A DNA stretch of 64,000 bases, from contig NZ_BNDT01000002.1 of NCBI RefSeq assembly GCF_014905395.1, positions 62,001 through 126,000 of the forward strand, given 5' to 3'. A program made the translations under genes and the position numbers. The notes beneath the pieces are model-generated. The model worked only from the letters and a program-made list of their open reading frames with translations, made no database searches and was not told the DNA's origin. This document shows, one piece after another, positions 1 through 7,969 of the stretch. This DNA comes from Lactococcus taiwanensis (lineage in GTDB: Bacteria; Bacillota; Bacilli; Lactobacillales; Streptococcaceae). Every line of letters begins with the position of its first letter. Within the stretch, counting starts at the first letter, position 1.

Positions 1-6
1 GATAAT

Positions 7-44
7 AAAAAAGACAATATCTTATTTTTGATATTGTCTTTTTT
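7..44. terminator. Bidirectional terminator
   Basis: A perfect 15-bp stem (7-21 with 30-44) has an 8-nt loop, with A-tract and T-tract on its arms. It lies just past the stop of the reverse-strand MFS gene and would end that transcript. By symmetry it could also stop a rightward transcript entering the window. Confidence 0.85.
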
Positions 45-54
45 AGCGAGGTAA

Positions 55-1239
55 TTAAATGTCTTGATTAGAATGAGAATGTCGTCCATGAACAAAATAA
101 TAAATCACAGCAATAAGTACCGCTAAGATAGCAGAGGCAAGATAAAGATTGCGGTAACCCAGTAAAGGCATGAGTAAACCTAGAATGAATGGTCCAAAGC
201 CGACGCCCATATCCATCAATCCAAAGAAGGTTGAAGTGGTCACACCTAAGCGGTGCACCTCCGCACTACGAATTGCAATAGCTTGTCCGAAAGGTGAAAA
301 GGAACCATACCCTAACCCGACAAAAACTGCGGCAAGAAGGAGCATCCAACCAGATTGGGCAAAACCAATTAACAAAAGTCCGAGGGCAAAGAAGAGGTAA
401 GTAGGATACATGACTGCGTTGTCCCCAAAGCGGTCGAAAACTCGTCCTGTTACGGGGCGTGAGACAAGAACTGTAATAGCGTAAACTAAAAAGAAAAAGG
501 AAGCCGCTTCTGACAAGTGGATATTTTGTGCATAAGCATCCATGAACGAAAGGATACTTGAATAAGAAATCCCAATCAAAAAGGCAATAAAGGAAATTGG
601 AACCGCTTGTTTTTCAAAATAATTAGACCAAGCAAATTTCTTAGTGGTTCCTTCACTGACGGAGGGGTCAGCAGGAGTTGCTTGTATACGAAGAAAGAAA
701 ATTCCAATCAGTGCGATAAAAAGAAGCAGCGCAGAGAGTAAAACCACGGCATTAAAGCCATAGAGCCGGTAAAGAAACATGGATAAAAAAGGTCCGACTG
801 CTGAGGAAAGGGTAACGGATAGGGCATAGTAACCAATTCCCTCTCCTCGCCGACTAGATGGGACTATCGCACCTGCTAAGGTTCCTGAAGCTGTTGCGGC
901 TATACCAAATCCCATACCGTGGATAAGGCGTAAAAGCAAAAGCAAGCCAACGCTATGAATAAAAAAGTAGCCAAATGTAAGGACAAAAAAGATGGTTGTC
1001 CCGATATAGAGGAGTTTTTTAGCGCCAAAACGCTTCATGTTATTTCCTGTCCAGAGGCGGGCAACGAAGCCTCCGACAATAAAAATTCCCGATAAAATCC
1101 CAGCAATACTAGCAGAAGCATGGTAATTTGTCATCGCCATTGTTCCGATAACGACGGTTGGGAGATAAAAAACGAGATAAAAAATGAAATTAAGCATCAT
1201 ATTGACCACGAAAGTGGTCGTCCAAAGTTTTTCTTTCAT
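55..1239 (-). CDS. MFS family multidrug-type exporter
   Basis: A 394-residue polytopic membrane protein of the major facilitator superfamily, probably a proton-driven exporter of drugs or metabolites. About twelve hydrophobic segments span the chain. A loop near residues 60-75 (ARLWTGNNMKRFGAKKLLY) matches the MFS signature between helices 2 and 3, and a related RPVTGRVFDRFG stretch occurs in the second half, as expected from the internal duplication. The start is preceded by AGAAAGGA. A CTGAC-N6-GTCAG palindrome lies inside the gene and encodes ADPSVS in the central cytoplasmic loop. The leader carries a strong hairpin (see 1279-1341). The substrate cannot be told from sequence. Confidence 0.85.
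   Translation of the reverse strand: MKEKLWTTTFVVNMMLNFIFYLVFYLPTVVIGTMAMTNYHASASIAGILSGIFIVGGFVARLWTGNNMKRFGAKKLLYIGTTIFFVLTFGYFFIHSVGLLLLLRLIHGMGFGIAATASGTLAGAIVPSSRRGEGIGYYALSVTLSSAVGPFLSMFLYRLYGFNAVVLLSALLLFIALIGIFFLRIQATPADPSVSEGTTKKFAWSNYFEKQAVPISFIAFLIGISYSSILSFMDAYAQNIHLSEAASFFFLVYAITVLVSRPVTGRVFDRFGDNAVMYPTYLFFALGLLLIGFAQSGWMLLLAAVFVGLGYGSFSPFGQAIAIRSAEVHRLGVTTSTFFGLMDMGVGFGPFILGLLMPLLGYRNLYLASAILAVLIAVIYYFVHGRHSHSNQDI
656..671. repeat. Palindromic repeat copy 1 (CTGAC-GGAGGG-GTCAG)
   Basis: Exact arms, inside the MFS gene. On the coding strand it reads ADPSVS, in the inter-domain loop. Confidence 0.85.
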
Positions 1240-1278
1240 AAAATCCTTTCTTTAAAAAAACTGTACATTGAATGTATG

Positions 1279-1341
1279 CGGAAACATAGAAACTAAAAAT
1301 AGACAAAACTCTCGCAGGTGGACGAGAGTTTTGTGTTTCCG
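1279..1341 (-). promoter_or_regulatory. Structured 5' leader of the MFS gene
   Basis: On the reverse strand an 8-bp outer stem (1334-1341 with 1279-1286) directly abuts an 11-bp inner stem (1323-1333 with 1304-1314) with loop TCCACCTG. The element lies between the candidate -10 (1356-1361) and the gene start at 1239. Seen directly: the stems. Inferred: attenuation or translational control of the exporter. Confidence 0.55.
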
Positions 1342-1355
1342 TAATTAACTTTGCT

Positions 1356-1361
1356 ATTATA
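1356..1361 (-). promoter_or_regulatory. Candidate -10 box of the MFS gene
   Basis: TATAAT on the reverse strand, preceded by TGA (extended -10 form). No good -35 is seen. Confidence 0.55.
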
Positions 1362-1422
1362 TCAAAAAAAGACAACAATTTGTTGCATCGTGTATGAATA
1401 AGGTTACTTGGAGCGATGAAAA

Positions 1423-1449
1423 AAGGACTGAGCGGTTTGGTCAGTCCTT
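1423..1449 (-). terminator. Terminator of the CoA-binding gene
   Basis: A 9-bp stem (1423-1431 with 1441-1449) is followed on the reverse strand by a run of six T. The arms contain ACTGA and TCAGT, so it may be a diverged member of the dispersed palindrome family. Confidence 0.75.
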
Positions 1450-1456
1450 GAAAAAC

Positions 1457-1894
1457 TCACAAGTTTGCTAAGCCGGAATAGGCATATTCAATCTTGATAC
1501 AGCGGTTCATCACAATGGCATCACGCTGAGCGGAGCGTAAGATTTGTTCGGCTTCTTGAGATTGTAAACCCAATTGAGCCCAGAAGACATCAGCATCGGT
1601 TTCCAAAAAATCATGAGCCACCTCGGGTAAAAATTCACTTCGACGAAAAATATCTACAATATCAATATGAAAAGGAATTTCTTGAAGTGTACCATAAACC
1701 TTTTCGCCAAGTAATTCAGTACCTTTTAAGGTAGGATTAACAGGAACGATACGATAGCCATTTTTTTGTAAGCCTTCAGCAATTAAGTAGGACGTCCGGT
1801 CAGTTTTGTTGCTAAGCCCTACAACTGCAATCGTTTTAGCTTTTTTGAGGTAACCAAAGATGATGGCGGGACTTGGATTTTCAAATTCGTACAT
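1457..1894 (-). CDS. CoA-binding domain protein (YccU family)
   Basis: A 145-residue soluble protein with the Rossmann-like CoA-binding fold: a nucleotide-binding turn near residues 24-30 (AVVGLSN), then VPVNPTLKG (about 51-59) and a second half with ADVFWAQLGLQS, all typical of the YccU/CoA_binding_2 family. Members bind CoA, but no catalytic role is established. A strong GGAGG lies before the ATG. It is divergent from the endonuclease gene, and a TATAAT (1923-1928, reverse strand) is its likely -10. Length is normal for the family. Confidence 0.85.
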   Translation of the reverse strand: MYEFENPSPAIIFGYLKKAKTIAVVGLSNKTDRTSYLIAEGLQKNGYRIVPVNPTLKGTELLGEKVYGTLQEIPFHIDIVDIFRRSEFLPEVAHDFLETDADVFWAQLGLQSQEAEQILRSAQRDAIVMNRCIKIEYAYSGLANL

Positions 1895-1922
1895 AGCAGT
1901 ACCTCCGTTTGATTTTGTCTAT

Positions 1923-1928
1923 ATTATA
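1923..1928 (-). promoter_or_regulatory. Candidate -10 of the CoA-binding gene
   Basis: TATAAT on the reverse strand, about 29 nt before the start codon at 1894, with a GGAGG between them. Confidence 0.5.
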
Positions 1929-1985
1929 CACTAATGCGCTAAGTTGCATGTAGATTTGCATTTTTATTAGTTGAAAAAGTTTTTC

Positions 1986-1994
1986 TGGTATAAT
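1986..1994 (+). promoter_or_regulatory. Extended -10 promoter, leaderless start of the nuclease gene
   Basis: TGGTATAAT ends only 6 nt before the ATG at 2001. Transcription should begin at or next to the start codon, and no Shine-Dalgarno sequence is present. Confidence 0.65.
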
Positions 1995-2000
1995 TAAGTT

Positions 2001-2804
2001 ATGAATAAGAAACAAAAGAAAGCTTTAACACGACTGATAATTGTCGTGATTGCCTTGCTAGTGGGCTATTTGGGAAGTGACCGTTTAAATCTTGAACAAT
2101 GGGTTAAAGGGCCGACCACATCTTCCAGTCAAGAACAAACTTCACAGGCGACAAAGCAACTGGCTAGCTCTGTCGCTCAAAAACCTTTATCATTTCAAAA
2201 TAAACGCCAGTTGGTTCTCGCAGATACGGATGCGTTAGGACGGGCTGTGGATGCTCACATTCAGCTAAAGGATTCACAAGAACCAACGGTAAAACGGGAG
2301 GCGCTGAACTATAATCCTGTGGGCTGGCATAACTATAATTTTTATTATAAAAAATCTGATGGTTCAGTGGGAAAAATGTGGCTGATGGCGCGCGGTCATC
2401 TGGTCGGTTACCAATTTTCTGGACTCAATGATGAACCACGGAATTTAGTGCCTGAAACGGCTTGGTTTAATGGAGGTAGTTTTACAGGGATGAATGATGG
2501 CAATACTGCAAGCATGCTCTACTATGAGAATCGTTTAGACAGTTGGCTCGCAAATCATCCTAACTACTATTTGGATTATCAAGTTACCCCACTTTACAAA
2601 GGCAATGAACTTTTACCGCGGCAAATCCGTTTGGCTTATGTAGGCTTTGATCAAAAAGGACAACCACTGACTATAAAATTGGGTGGTGGACGAGAAAAAA
2701 CAGGTCATGATGGGGCAACAGTGGTCGTGCTAGATAATGTTGCGCCCAATGCTAATATTAATTATGCTGATGGGACGGCCACTAACACCGTAAAAGCTCA
2801 CTGA
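2001..2804 (+). CDS. DNA/RNA non-specific endonuclease (EndA-like)
   Basis: A 267-residue secreted or membrane-anchored nuclease of the beta-beta-alpha-metal family. An N-terminal membrane segment (residues 11-25) is followed by a Ser/Gln/Thr-rich linker and the catalytic domain. The family motif DRGH appears as ARGH (H133 is the expected catalytic base), and N148 in the ND.PRNLVP stretch is the expected metal ligand. Relatives degrade DNA at the cell surface, and in pneumococcus EndA serves transformation. The start lies 6 nt after an extended -10, suggesting a leaderless mRNA. The stop codon TGA is part of a palindromic repeat (2801-2816), so the present C-terminus may have been set by that repeat. 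Confidence 0.85.
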   Translation: MNKKQKKALTRLIIVVIALLVGYLGSDRLNLEQWVKGPTTSSSQEQTSQATKQLASSVAQKPLSFQNKRQLVLADTDALGRAVDAHIQLKDSQEPTVKREALNYNPVGWHNYNFYYKKSDGSVGKMWLMARGHLVGYQFSGLNDEPRNLVPETAWFNGGSFTGMNDGNTASMLYYENRLDSWLANHPNYYLDYQVTPLYKGNELLPRQIRLAYVGFDQKGQPLTIKLGGGREKTGHDGATVVVLDNVAPNANINYADGTATNTVKAH

Positions 2805-2816
2805 CAGAGCCGTCAG
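2801..2816. repeat. Palindromic repeat copy 2 (CTGAC-AGAGCC-GTCAG)
   Basis: Exact arms. The TGA inside its left arm (2802-2804) is the stop codon of the endonuclease gene. Confidence 0.85.
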
Positions 2817-2843
2817 TAAAAAAGGAAGAAAAAAATCAGTCAA

Positions 2844-2868
2844 AAGGCCGAGAGAATCGGTCTTTTTT
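2844..2868 (+). terminator. Terminator after the endonuclease gene
   Basis: An 8-bp stem (2844-2851 with 2857-2864, one G-U) with loop GAGAA is followed by a T-run. Confidence 0.75.
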
Positions 2869-2870
2869 AT

Positions 2871-2879
2871 TGATATAAT
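2871..2879 (+). promoter_or_regulatory. Extended -10 for the small membrane protein pair
   Basis: TGATATAAT at 2871-2879, 50 nt before the first start. The -35 region is poor because it falls in the preceding terminator. Confidence 0.5.
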
Positions 2880-2929
2880 TAGTGTAAGAAAAGTAACTGA
2901 AGAAGCTCACGAAGTTGAGGAGGAAGAGA

Positions 2930-3139
2930 ATGTTTGTATTATTAATGCTTTTAGCTTTATTTTTAATGATGAGAGGAATGTTTAAGATTGTTTTGCCCGT
3001 TTTAGTGCTTTTACTGATAGTGCGTGTCTTGTTTGGCGGCTTGATGCTCTTGTTGAGCCCTCATTTTCTTGGGACGGTACTGGTGATTGCTTTTATCGTC
3101 TGGTTAGTAAAAGCCAGTCGTGGCCCCCGTTTTAATTAG
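2930..3139 (+). CDS. Small hydrophobic membrane protein, first of a tandem pair
   Basis: A 69-residue protein made almost entirely of hydrophobic segments (about three short helices) with a basic tail, SRGPRFN. I do not recognise a named family. The ATG at 2930 is chosen because GGAGGAAG lies just before it; an in-frame TTG at 2915 would put the ribosome site inside the gene. The segment VLPVLVLLLIVR..FGG.MLL.SPHF is repeated with changes in the next gene, so the two are a tandem duplication. They are co-transcribed with 12 nt between them. The pattern recalls membrane regions of envelope-stress proteins, but this is only a resemblance. Confidence 0.7.
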   Translation: MFVLLMLLALFLMMRGMFKIVLPVLVLLLIVRVLFGGLMLLLSPHFLGTVLVIAFIVWLVKASRGPRFN

Positions 3140-3151
3140 AAGGAGAATAGT

Positions 3152-3391
3152 ATGTTTTTAGGATTTTTATCAGGGTTAATTTTGTTTGGCGCGATTATTT
3201 CCATCTTGCTTGTCGTTTTTGGTGTGGTGGCTACACGGATTTTCTTTCGCTACATTTTACCCATTCTACTTATTTTGCTCGTGATTCGGATTATTTTCGC
3301 AGGGATTATGCTTCTTTTTAATCCACATTTTTGGCTCTTTATCGCTGTACTTGCCCTTGCCATTTGGTTAGTGGGAAAGTTTAAAAGATAA
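3152..3391 (+). CDS. Small hydrophobic membrane protein, second of a tandem pair
   Basis: A 79-residue membrane protein paralogous to the preceding gene: ILPILLILLVIR..FAG.MLLFNPHF aligns with the same stretch there. It adds one N-terminal hydrophobic segment of about 25 residues. GAAGGAG precedes the ATG. The transcript ends at the repeat-derived terminator at 3417-3447. Function unknown. Confidence 0.7.
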   Translation: MFLGFLSGLILFGAIISILLVVFGVVATRIFFRYILPILLILLVIRIIFAGIMLLFNPHFWLFIAVLALAIWLVGKFKR

Positions 3392-3416
3392 GATGGAGCA
3401 TGCTTGTAAGAGGCTT

Positions 3417-3447
3417 AATTACTGACCAGTTGGTCAGTAATTTTTTT
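3417..3447 (+). terminator. Terminator formed by a palindromic repeat
   Basis: A 12-bp stem (3417-3428 with 3431-3442) with a 2-nt centre is followed by a T-run. The core is repeat copy 3. Confidence 0.8.
3422..3437. repeat. Palindromic repeat copy 3 (CTGAC-CAGTTG-GTCAG)
   Basis: Exact arms, extended outward to TTACTGAC...GTCAGTAA. It is the stem of the terminator at 3417-3447. Confidence 0.85.
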
Positions 3448-3477
3448 GACTATAATTTTCTAATATTTTCAATTTTA

Positions 3478-3506
3478 TTGAGTGTTGTCCAAAAATTTGA
3501 TATAAT
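3478..3506 (+). promoter_or_regulatory. Promoter of the GT-C-like gene
   Basis: TTGAGT (3478-3483), a 17-nt spacer and TATAAT (3501-3506), with TGA before the -10. Confidence 0.7.
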
Positions 3507-3584
3507 TCTTTTACTACTATGGTTTTTCATAAAATGGAAAACCCTACAAAAAAGGTTTCCCCCGCGGAAACATCGGAGGACGTC

Positions 3585-5168
3585 ATGTCAAATGAATATA
3601 AAACGCGCTCGTCACGCCATGAGCGCCGGAGTTCGCGTTGGGCTAAAAAAGACTTTGATGTTGTAGAGGCAGCAGCAGATCAGGCAACAGAACATCTCGA
3701 AGTAACACCACTGACTGAAACACGCCAGAGAGCTGCTCGCTCAAGCTTCTCACGTCATGAAGCCGTCAGTGCCCCTTTGTGGCTCTATGGCTTACTGACA
3801 GGGCTGTCAGTACTTTTGGGCTTGACTTTCTATGCTTTTCCTTTATGGCAGCATGTAGCAACCCCCTTACAATCTCAAAACCTCTACTCAGGTTTAGCTA
3901 TGCATCAAGGCCTAGTGCCTTATAATGACTTTTACGGTTCGGGTGGCTCCTTATTTTACCTGATTAATTGGCTGGGGAATATTGGTGGGAGCACATGGCT
4001 TCTCTGGCTTTTTGAGCTTGTTGCTCTGCTGATTAGTGGGATTTTGTCTTATCGTTTGGTTTTTCAACAAACGCGCAACCAGATGGCGGCAACAATTGTT
4101 TCAGCCTTTACCTTAGTCACAATTACGGGATTAGCTCGTGGAGGAGATACTCCAACACTTTTTGCCCTTCCTTTTGCTTTGTGGGCGGCAGGTTTCATCT
4201 TTCGCTATTTTCAGGAAGGAACAACAGATAAAGGCTTCATTCGTTTTGGGATGGCGGGGGCTTTTACATTTGTAATCGCTCCAATCATGACGCTCTTTTT
4301 TGTACTCTCGGGCGTCGCTTTATTAATTTATAATCTGCTCCATCGTCGAGTGGGGCGTGGGTTTTATCAATTGCTTGCAAGTATCTTAGGGATTTTACTT
4401 GTTGGCTATTCCGTGGCTTACTATGCCTTAGAGGAACAAACGCTTTACACTTCTATTGAGCAATCGGTGCTGATTCCTTTTTCAAATTTTGGTTTACCTG
4501 ATGATTTACTATTGACACTTGCAAAAGCCTTGGTTTTGATTTTAGTTTTTGGTATTGTTACAGGATTTGCGCAAGGAATACTTCAACTAAAAAAAGCGGG
4601 GCGTGCTAACATTTGGTACGTACTACTTTTACTTGGTATCGTTGTAGTTACTTTAATTGTGATTTTCAATAAGAGTTTTGACAGTTCCAATTTATTAGCT
4701 GTATTACCTTATATTGCTGTGTTTGCTGGTCTTGGTGTAAAAGACAGCGATCAAATATTGCTAAAATATTTGCAAAATCGTTTGTTTGCCCCTATCTTGG
4801 CTGTTCTTTTTGTAATTTTTACTCCCTTGACTTATCATTTCTTAAATCATAAGACCTTTAGCGAAGAGAATGCTGTTGTGCATTACCTGAACCAGCATGC
4901 AAAAACATCAGATCGGGTTTATGCAGTGACAGCTGGTAAAGACATCAACCTTAAGAGTAAACGGGTCTCTACCATAGATACTGTCCCTTCAAATTACCCT
5001 GTGAAATTTACACAAAGCTATGACTTAAAAGTTGAAAAAATGTCTGACCAATATGTAGTGCTTCAAGCAGGACAGACTGTTCCAAAATCTTTAGAAAAAG
5101 CCTTAGCAAGTCATTACAAAGTTGCCAATTATTCGGGGGAATACTTCCGTATTTATCAGAAGAAATAG
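3585..5168 (+). CDS. GT-C-like polytopic membrane protein, putative glycosyltransferase
   Basis: A 527-residue protein: a basic, Ser/Arg-rich cytoplasmic N-terminus of about 65 residues, then about ten membrane helices and a C-terminal extracytoplasmic domain of about 110 residues. The segment PYNDFYGSGGSLFYLINWLG in the first large loop has the pattern seen in GT-C glycosyltransferases that use lipid-linked sugars, so transfer of a sugar outside the membrane is plausible but unproven. Start 3585 is chosen for the GGAGG just upstream; an in-frame ATG at 3519 lacks a site. A palindromic repeat inside membrane helix 1 encodes LTGLSV. An aminotransferase gene follows after 84 nt. Confidence 0.6.
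   Translation: MSNEYKTRSSRHERRSSRWAKKDFDVVEAAADQATEHLEVTPLTETRQRAARSSFSRHEAVSAPLWLYGLLTGLSVLLGLTFYAFPLWQHVATPLQSQNLYSGLAMHQGLVPYNDFYGSGGSLFYLINWLGNIGGSTWLLWLFELVALLISGILSYRLVFQQTRNQMAATIVSAFTLVTITGLARGGDTPTLFALPFALWAAGFIFRYFQEGTTDKGFIRFGMAGAFTFVIAPIMTLFFVLSGVALLIYNLLHRRVGRGFYQLLASILGILLVGYSVAYYALEEQTLYTSIEQSVLIPFSNFGLPDDLLLTLAKALVLILVFGIVTGFAQGILQLKKAGRANIWYVLLLLGIVVVTLIVIFNKSFDSSNLLAVLPYIAVFAGLGVKDSDQILLKYLQNRLFAPILAVLFVIFTPLTYHFLNHKTFSEENAVVHYLNQHAKTSDRVYAVTAGKDINLKSKRVSTIDTVPSNYPVKFTQSYDLKVEKMSDQYVVLQAGQTVPKSLEKALASHYKVANYSGEYFRIYQKK
3795..3810. repeat. Palindromic repeat copy 4 (CTGAC-AGGGCT-GTCAG)
   Basis: Exact arms inside the GT-C-like gene, read as LTGLSV in the first membrane helix. 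Outer bases TTA and TA extend the symmetry. Confidence 0.85.
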
Positions 5169-5188
5169 ACTAGACTTTTCGTCGACTG

Positions 5189-5204
5189 CTGATCGCACGG
5201 TCAG
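5189..5204. repeat. Palindromic repeat copy 5, one mismatch (CTGAT-CGCACG-GTCAG)
   Basis: Lies between the GT-C-like and aminotransferase genes. The left arm has T for C. A further TTACTGAC half-site follows at once. Confidence 0.65.
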
Positions 5205-5252
5205 TTACTGACGAAATCAGCATCACCGTATCCAAAAGTTCTGGAGGCCAAT

Positions 5253-6467
5253 ATGAGAACATTTGAAAAATCAAATAAACTTGATCACGTCAGTTATGAT
5301 ATCCGTGGACCTGTGCTTGATGAAGCACAACGCATGCGTGCTAATGGTGAGAAAATACTCCGGCTTAACACAGGTAATCCTGCTGAATTTGGCTTTTTAG
5401 CGCCTGATGAGGTTATCAGTGATTTGATGGCGCATGCCGTTGAGAGCGAAGGGTACTCAGATTCTCGCGGTATTTTCTCAGCACGTAAGGCCATCATGCA
5501 ATATTGTCAGATAAAAGGTTTCCCTAATCTTGATATTAATGACATCTTCACAGGTAATGGAGTTTCCGAACTGATCGTCATGGCGATGCAAGGGCTTCTC
5601 AACACGGGTGATGAGGTACTGATTCCGATGCCAGACTATCCTCTTTGGACAGCGGCAGTGAGCTTAGCAGGCGGTAAGGCAGTGCACTATATCTGTGACG
5701 AACAAGCAGGTTGGTTTCCTGATATTGATGACATACGGGCAAAGATTACGAGTAATACCAAGGCGATTGTACTGATTAACCCCAATAATCCTACGGGAGC
5801 GCTCTACTCGAAGGACTTACTACTTGATATTGTCCAGGTAGCACGTGAAAATAATCTTATCATCTATTCAGACGAAATTTATGATCGCTTGGTAATGGAT
5901 GGTGCAGAGCATATCCCTATTGCAAGTCTTGCTCCTGACTTATTTGTAGTAACAATGAACGGCTTATCTAAATCCCATCGCATCGCTGGTTTTCGTGTGG
6001 GTTGGATGGTGCTCTCAGGGGAAAAATCGCATGTAAAAGGCTATATAGAAGGTCTTAATATGTTAGCCTCAATGCGACTATGTTCAAATGTATTGGCACA
6101 GTCGGTGGTGCAAACTTCGCTGGGGGGAATTCAATCTGTCGATAAACTGTTATTGCCTGGTGGAAGAATCTTTGAACAACGAGAATTCATCTATAAAGCA
6201 ATTAACGATATCCCGGGTCTCTCAGCAGTTAAGCCCCAGGCCGCTTTTTATATTTTTCCAAAGATTGACAGAGAAATGTATCAGATTGACAATGATGAGC
6301 AGTTTGTGTTAGACTTCTTGAAGCAAGAAAAGATTCTCTTGGTGCATGGACGTGGGTTCAATTGGCAAGAGCCTGACCATTTCCGGATTGTCTATCTTCC
6401 GCGGGTAGATGAACTGGCGGAAATACAAGAAAAAATGGAACGCTTCTTGCAACAGTATCGTAGATAG
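5253..6467 (+). CDS. PLP-dependent aminotransferase (AlaT/AspAT-like)
   Basis: A 404-residue fold-type I class I/II aminotransferase. The PLP lysine is K240 in NGLSKSHRIAGFRVGW; NPNNPTG (176-182), the DYPLW substrate-loop region (128-132) and SDEIYDR (206-212) are the usual cofactor and substrate contacts. The spacing of RLNTGNPAEFGF near the N-terminus is like the alanine-synthesising AlaA/AlaT group, so pyruvate/glutamate-alanine exchange is the best guess. GGAGG precedes the ATG. It stands directly upstream of codY, a gene for branched-chain-amino-acid sensing. The exact amino donor is not determined. Confidence 0.8.
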   Translation: MRTFEKSNKLDHVSYDIRGPVLDEAQRMRANGEKILRLNTGNPAEFGFLAPDEVISDLMAHAVESEGYSDSRGIFSARKAIMQYCQIKGFPNLDINDIFTGNGVSELIVMAMQGLLNTGDEVLIPMPDYPLWTAAVSLAGGKAVHYICDEQAGWFPDIDDIRAKITSNTKAIVLINPNNPTGALYSKDLLLDIVQVARENNLIIYSDEIYDRLVMDGAEHIPIASLAPDLFVVTMNGLSKSHRIAGFRVGWMVLSGEKSHVKGYIEGLNMLASMRLCSNVLAQSVVQTSLGGIQSVDKLLLPGGRIFEQREFIYKAINDIPGLSAVKPQAAFYIFPKIDREMYQIDNDEQFVLDFLKQEKILLVHGRGFNWQEPDHFRIVYLPRVDELAEIQEKMERFLQQYRR

Positions 6468-6519
6468 TTAAAGACTCGAAGATGTATGAATAATTCATAT
6501 ATCTTTTTTTGTTGAGAAT

Positions 6520-6534
6520 AATTTTCTGACAATT
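6520..6534 (+). promoter_or_regulatory. CodY box upstream of codY
   Basis: AATTTTCTGACAATT matches the lactococcal CodY consensus AATTTTCWGAAAATT at 14 of 15 positions. It ends 4 nt before the codY -35, in keeping with the known autoregulation of codY in L. lactis. Confidence 0.8.
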
Positions 6535-6538
6535 TTTA

Positions 6539-6567
6539 TTGTCAATCAACTTTTTTTATGTTATACT
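6539..6567 (+). promoter_or_regulatory. codY promoter
   Basis: TTGTCA (6539-6544), a 17-nt spacer and TATACT (6562-6567), with an extended TG. The start is expected near 6574, giving a leader of about 48 nt. Confidence 0.75.
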
Positions 6568-6621
6568 AATTATGAAAAATTTTGTATAAAATGAATAATA
6601 TAAAAAAACTAGGAGAACAGA

Positions 6622-7410
6622 GTGGCTACATTACTTGAAAAAACACGTAAAATCACCGCGATTTTGCAAGATGGCGTGACCGATTTGCAACAGGAGCTTC
6701 CATACAATAGCATGACGGAACGCTTAGCAAATGTCATTGACTGTAATGCCTGCGTGATTAATACGAAAGGTGAGTTACTTGGTTACTCACTTCCTTACAA
6801 TACGAATAATGAACGTGTAGATCAATTTTTCTATGACCGTAAATTACCAGATGAATATGTTCGTGCTGCGGTTCGTATCTACGACACTATGGCTAACGTA
6901 CCTGTAGACAAACCTTTGGCAATCTTCCCAGAAGAAGTTTTAGAAAACTTTCCTAAGGGTGTGACAACTTTGGCGCCTATTTATGGTTCAGGCATGCGTC
7001 TTGGAACCTTTATTATGTGGCGTGAAGACGGAGAATTTACGGATGATGACCTTATTTTGGTCGAACTGGCTACCACTGTAATTGGGGTGCAACTTTCAAA
7101 CCTTAAGCTTGAACAAATGGAAGAAAATATTCGTAAAGATACCATGGCGACGATGGCGGTAAATACACTTTCTTACTCAGAAATGAAAGCCGTGAAAGCC
7201 ATTATTGAAGAACTTGATGGAGAAGAAGGCCACGTTATTGCCTCAGTCATTGCTGATAAAATCGGAATTACACGCTCAGTGATTGTTAATGCTTTACGCA
7301 AACTTGAATCTGCCGGTGTGATTGAATCTCGTTCACTTGGTATGAAAGGGACTTATCTGAAAGTCCTTAACTCAGGTTTGTTTGATAAACTTGCTGGACG
7401 TAATTTCTAA
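6622..7410 (+). CDS. codY: Transcriptional repressor CodY
   Basis: A 262-residue global regulator of nitrogen and carbon metabolism that binds DNA when loaded with branched-chain amino acids (in lactococci GTP is reported not to matter). The N-terminal GAF effector domain covers roughly residues 1-155, and the C-terminal winged helix contains [20 protein letters not shown] (about 208-227), the recognition helix-turn-helix. Length and sequence are typical of lactococcal CodY. The start codon is GTG, preceded by AGGAGA. A CodY box lies upstream. gatCAB follows behind a terminator. Confidence 0.98.
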   Translation: MATLLEKTRKITAILQDGVTDLQQELPYNSMTERLANVIDCNACVINTKGELLGYSLPYNTNNERVDQFFYDRKLPDEYVRAAVRIYDTMANVPVDKPLAIFPEEVLENFPKGVTTLAPIYGSGMRLGTFIMWREDGEFTDDDLILVELATTVIGVQLSNLKLEQMEENIRKDTMATMAVNTLSYSEMKAVKAIIEELDGEEGHVIASVIADKIGITRSVIVNALRKLESAGVIESRSLGMKGTYLKVLNSGLFDKLAGRNF

Positions 7411-7454
7411 AAGCTAGGGACTAAAAACCTCAGTAGTTAGAATACGACTTCGAT

Positions 7455-7482
7455 AACCTCCTGTCCTCGATGGGAGGTTTTT
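7455..7482 (+). terminator. codY terminator
   Basis: A 7-bp stem AACCTCC/GGAGGTT (7455-7461 with 7473-7479) is followed by T residues. Confidence 0.8.
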
Positions 7483-7496
7483 ATGCATCAAAAATT

Positions 7497-7520
7497 TGCT
7501 GACGTAATAAGCTGTCAGCA
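7497..7520. repeat. Long-spacer variant of the palindrome
   Basis: TGCTGAC and GTCAGCA arms are 10 nt apart instead of 6. A lone GTCAGTAA half-site follows near 7554. It lies in the 253-nt codY-gatC gap, which otherwise holds only the codY terminator and the gatC promoter. Confidence 0.5.
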
Positions 7521-7616
7521 CTTTTCGAATGGATCAGCGTTTAAAAGAGGGCAGTCAGTAAAAAATATGAAGGAATGTTGTAAAGTTACTGGTAGCCTGC
7601 TAAAAGCGTGATTTTT

Positions 7617-7625
7617 TGTTATAAT
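7617..7625 (+). promoter_or_regulatory. Extended -10 of the gat operon
   Basis: TGTTATAAT about 40 nt before gatC. The -35 is weak. Confidence 0.6.
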
Positions 7626-7663
7626 TAACAAGAATACACTCTAAAAAACTGGAGATTAAAAAT

Positions 7664-7969
7664 ATGAGTCAAATTACAGAGGAGCAAGTCAAGCACGTGG
7701 CACTTTTGTCCAAGCTTGAGTTCTCGGAAAATGAAGTAGAATCATTCACCGATACATTTGGAAAAATCATCGATATGGTTGAAATGTTAGACGAAGTGAA
7801 CACTGATGGTGTAGCGTTTACGATGAATGTAGCAGACAATCTCAACTTCATGCGTGAAGATGTGGCAGAAAAAGGACTTGACCGTGAAAAACTCATGGCA
7901 GCCGTTCCTGAAAAAGAAGACGGCTTTATCAAAGTTCCAGCGATGCTTTCTGATGGAGGAGATGCTTAA
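7664..7969 (+). CDS. gatC: Asp-tRNA(Asn)/Glu-tRNA(Gln) amidotransferase subunit C
   Basis: The 101-residue small subunit of the GatCAB complex, which converts Glu-tRNA(Gln) to Gln-tRNA(Gln), and Asp-tRNA(Asn) where needed. It holds GatA and GatB together. The helical N-terminus [19 protein letters not shown] and the [10 protein letters not shown] stretch are characteristic. The stop overlaps the gatA ATG by one base (TAATG), so the pair is translationally coupled. Confidence 0.96.
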   Translation: MSQITEEQVKHVALLSKLEFSENEVESFTDTFGKIIDMVEMLDEVNTDGVAFTMNVADNLNFMREDVAEKGLDREKLMAAVPEKEDGFIKVPAMLSDGGDA

